Assembly (NCBI RefSeq): GCF_000758705.1
Contig: NZ_CP009287.1
Coordinates: forward strand, 3,038,001 to 3,102,000
From: Paenibacillus graminis
Lineage (GTDB): Bacteria > Bacillota > Bacilli > Paenibacillales > Paenibacillaceae
Reading direction: 5' to 3'
Length of the DNA: 64,000 bases
In this document: one piece after another, positions 62,340-64,000 of the stretch
Layout of the letters: every line of letters begins with the position of its first letter
Numbering within the stretch: the stretch's first letter is position 1
The notes under the pieces: model-generated
Told to the model about the DNA's origin: nothing
Databases searched by the model: none
The model's input: only the letters and a program-made list of their open reading frames with translations
Translations under genes and position numbers: made by a program

Positions 62340-63509
62340 ATGGAGAGGCTGGCACTGGAACAGCTGCTGCCGGATATGGTGAAATGGCGCAGACATCTGC
62401 ACCGCCATCCGGAGCTGTCTTATCAGGAGAAGGAGACCTCGGCGTTTGTTGCCGCGAAGCTTAAGGAATTCGGGATTGAAGCCGTGAGAAGCAAGGCCGG
62501 TTATGGAGTGACCGGAATTATAAAAGGAAAACTGCCGGGCAAAACCGTTGTTCTGCGCGCGGATATGGATGCGCTGGCCATTACGGAGGAGAATGGCCGG
62601 GAGTACGCTTCGCAAAATCACGGAGTTATGCATGCCTGCGGCCACGACGGGCATACCTCCATGCTGCTTGCCGCCGCTGCTTATTACAGCAGCCGCAGGG
62701 AAGAACTGCAGGGCGAGCTGCGTTTCCTGTTCCAGCCAGCAGAAGAGATCTGCCCCGGCGGAGCACTGGGGATGATCGCTGAAGGGGTGCTGGAGGGAGC
62801 AGACGCAGTATATGGGCTGCATTTATGGACGCCGCTGCCGGTCGGACAGGTAGCCAGCGCACCAGGACCGTTGATGGCCTCTGCGGATGAATTTTTCATC
62901 GACATCACCGGTAAAGGTGGACATGCCGGTACGCCGCACCGCACGGTTGACAGTATTGTGGCCGCTGCGGCACTTGTGACCCAGCTGCAGAGCATTGTCA
63001 GCCGTTCGGTGGACCCGCTGCGGCCTGCAGTCGTAAGTGTGGGAACGATTCAGGGCGGGACCGCCCAGAACATCGTCGCGGAGCGCTGCCGGATCACCGG
63101 TACGGTGCGTGCGTTTGACGAGGAGACCCGTTACCTCATCCGCCAGAGAATTGAAGAGATGACTGCTTCTGTAGCGGCATCGTACGGGGCTGAAGCCAAG
63201 ATCGATTATTTGGTGGGTTATCCGCCGCTGGTGAATGACGAAGCGGAATTCCGCCGCTTTTTCCGTGTGGCGCCGGCTGCGCTTGGAGACGGGGTCCGCG
63301 TAGAGCGGATGGAGAAGATCATGCCGGCAGAGGACTTTTCCTATTATGTTAAGGAAATTCCCGGCTGCTTCATCTTTGTGGGAGCGGGCAATCCGGCCAA
63401 AGAAGCGGTGTATCCGCATCACCACAGCAAATTCGATTTTGACGAGGATGCTCTGCTGCATGGGGCGAAGGTGCTGGTGGCGATGGCGGATTCCTGCCTG
63501 AATGAATAA
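62340..63509 (+). CDS. M20 family amidohydrolase
   Basis: A 389-residue metallopeptidase-fold enzyme: RRHLHRHPELSYQEKET at the start, VLRADMDALAI, the metal ligands HACGHDGHTSM, FLFQPAEE with the general-base Glu pair, GGHAGTPHRTVD in the dimer domain, and PAEDFSYY near the end. It is of the amidohydrolase branch that includes hippurate, N-acyl-amino-acid and N-acetyl-diaminopimelate hydrolases; the substrate is not clear. GGTGGAG lies 5 bp before the ATG. Confidence 0.9.
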   Translation: MERLALEQLLPDMVKWRRHLHRHPELSYQEKETSAFVAAKLKEFGIEAVRSKAGYGVTGIIKGKLPGKTVVLRADMDALAITEENGREYASQNHGVMHACGHDGHTSMLLAAAAYYSSRREELQGELRFLFQPAEEICPGGALGMIAEGVLEGADAVYGLHLWTPLPVGQVASAPGPLMASADEFFIDITGKGGHAGTPHRTVDSIVAAAALVTQLQSIVSRSVDPLRPAVVSVGTIQGGTAQNIVAERCRITGTVRAFDEETRYLIRQRIEEMTASVAASYGAEAKIDYLVGYPPLVNDEAEFRRFFRVAPAALGDGVRVERMEKIMPAEDFSYYVKEIPGCFIFVGAGNPAKEAVYPHHHSKFDFDEDALLHGAKVLVAMADSCLNE

Positions 63510-63588
63510 GCAGCCGCCCGTATATTTTAACGGTTCAAGGGGAACCTACTTCCGTAGAACATGGAAAACATGACAGGAGGGTTCAATC

Positions 63589-64000
63589 TTGAAGACAGTC
63601 AAAGAAGTAATGACAGCGCAGCCTGTGTGTGTCACCTTACAGGACAATCTCTATGAGGTAGCCGTAAAAATGAGAGATGCGGATACCGGTGTTATTCCGG
63701 TGGTAGAAGCTGACGGGGAAACCTTGATCGGTATTATTACGGACCGGGACTTGGTGATCCGGGGGTATGCAGAGAAACATTCCGGCTCGACTGCAGTGGA
63801 AACGGTGATGACCAAAGGAATTACTGCTGTTTCCGAATCCACTTCGGTGGATGAAGCGGCTGAGCTGATGGCCTCCAGACAGATCCGGCGGATCCCGGTT
63901 GTCAACGGAAAAAAACTGATCGGGATCGTGTCGCTGGGTGATTTGGCCGTGAAGAACATTTTTGCTGATGAAGCAGCAGAAGCTTTGACTGACATTTCAC
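63589..64000 (+). CDS. CBS-domain protein (partial, 3' end outside window)
   Basis: TTG 63589 behind AGGAGGG opens a frame that runs off the window after 137 codons. Two CBS motifs are seen: VKEVMTAQPVCVTLQDNLYE..DTGVIPVVE with IGIITDRDLVIRG, then VETVMTKGITAVSESTS..QIRRIPVVNGKKLIGIVSLGDLA. Paired CBS domains bind adenine nucleotides. B. subtilis YhcV is of the same plan. Confidence 0.9.
   Translation, partial: MKTVKEVMTAQPVCVTLQDNLYEVAVKMRDADTGVIPVVEADGETLIGIITDRDLVIRGYAEKHSGSTAVETVMTKGITAVSESTSVDEAAELMASRQIRRIPVVNGKKLIGIVSLGDLAVKNIFADEAAEALTDIS

Overview
The window looks like the chromosome of a spore-forming Firmicute, most likely a Paenibacillus. Support comes from strong GGAGG-type ribosome binding sites with frequent TTG and GTG starts, a YjcZ-type sporulation peptide, and Bacillus-type gene neighbourhoods: MarR (yybA-like)-paiA, acuA divergent from acsA, ylaN near ftsW. 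CcpA, an S4 gene with a long leader and paired agr/LytTR genes fit as well. This assignment is inferred from gene content; no rRNA is present.

Positions 1-18,500 are accessory and visibly more AT-rich and decayed than the rest. They hold an ArsR/ABC exporter pair, a MarR-paiA operon with twin operators, and an SOS cassette (two LexA-type boxes, a small WYL-like protein, a Y-family polymerase and a 157-residue partner). Next come a compact agr-like quorum-sensing cassette and several small or surface proteins. A second, decayed copy of the SOS cassette follows, in which the polymerase is gone except for its last codons, a winged-helix gene sits in its place and the third gene carries a nonsense codon. 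A tRNA-Val and a broken MmyB-type regulator beside an aldo/keto reductase stub close this part. An integrase relic lies between the two SOS copies.

The most notable locus is 6,891-8,551. It encodes a polytopic membrane protein shaped like an AgrC sensor but with no kinase domain, an AgrB-type processing protease with its His/Cys pair, a 45-residue AgrD-type peptide with Ser where staphylococcal AgrD has Cys, and a LytTR DNA-binding protein with no receiver domain. This resembles a fusion of an agr pheromone module with the membrane-protein/LytTR pairs known as LytTR regulatory systems.

Positions 18,500-32,000 are mainly housekeeping: a site-2 protease homologue, arginine decarboxylase, 6-phosphogluconate dehydrogenase, shikimate kinase, EPSP synthase and small conserved proteins. 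Positions 32,100-36,900 carry an AgrC/AgrA-type two-component system followed by a two-gene ABC transporter and a DUF4097 protein. A pair of direct repeats 21 bp apart before the transporter is a good candidate LytTR site.

Positions 37,000-64,000 cover carbon control and core functions: a PTS IICBA transporter with enzyme I, CcpA, MTA/SAH nucleosidase, acuA/acsA with a clear cre site, a class A penicillin-binding protein, ribosomal protein S4, a GAF/GGDEF diguanylate cyclase, an M29 aminopeptidase, an HPr-like protein lacking the phosphorylatable His but keeping Ser46, YlaN, a cation exchanger, an Asp23 protein, FtsW, a YugN-like protein, an M20 amidohydrolase and a CBS protein cut by the window end.
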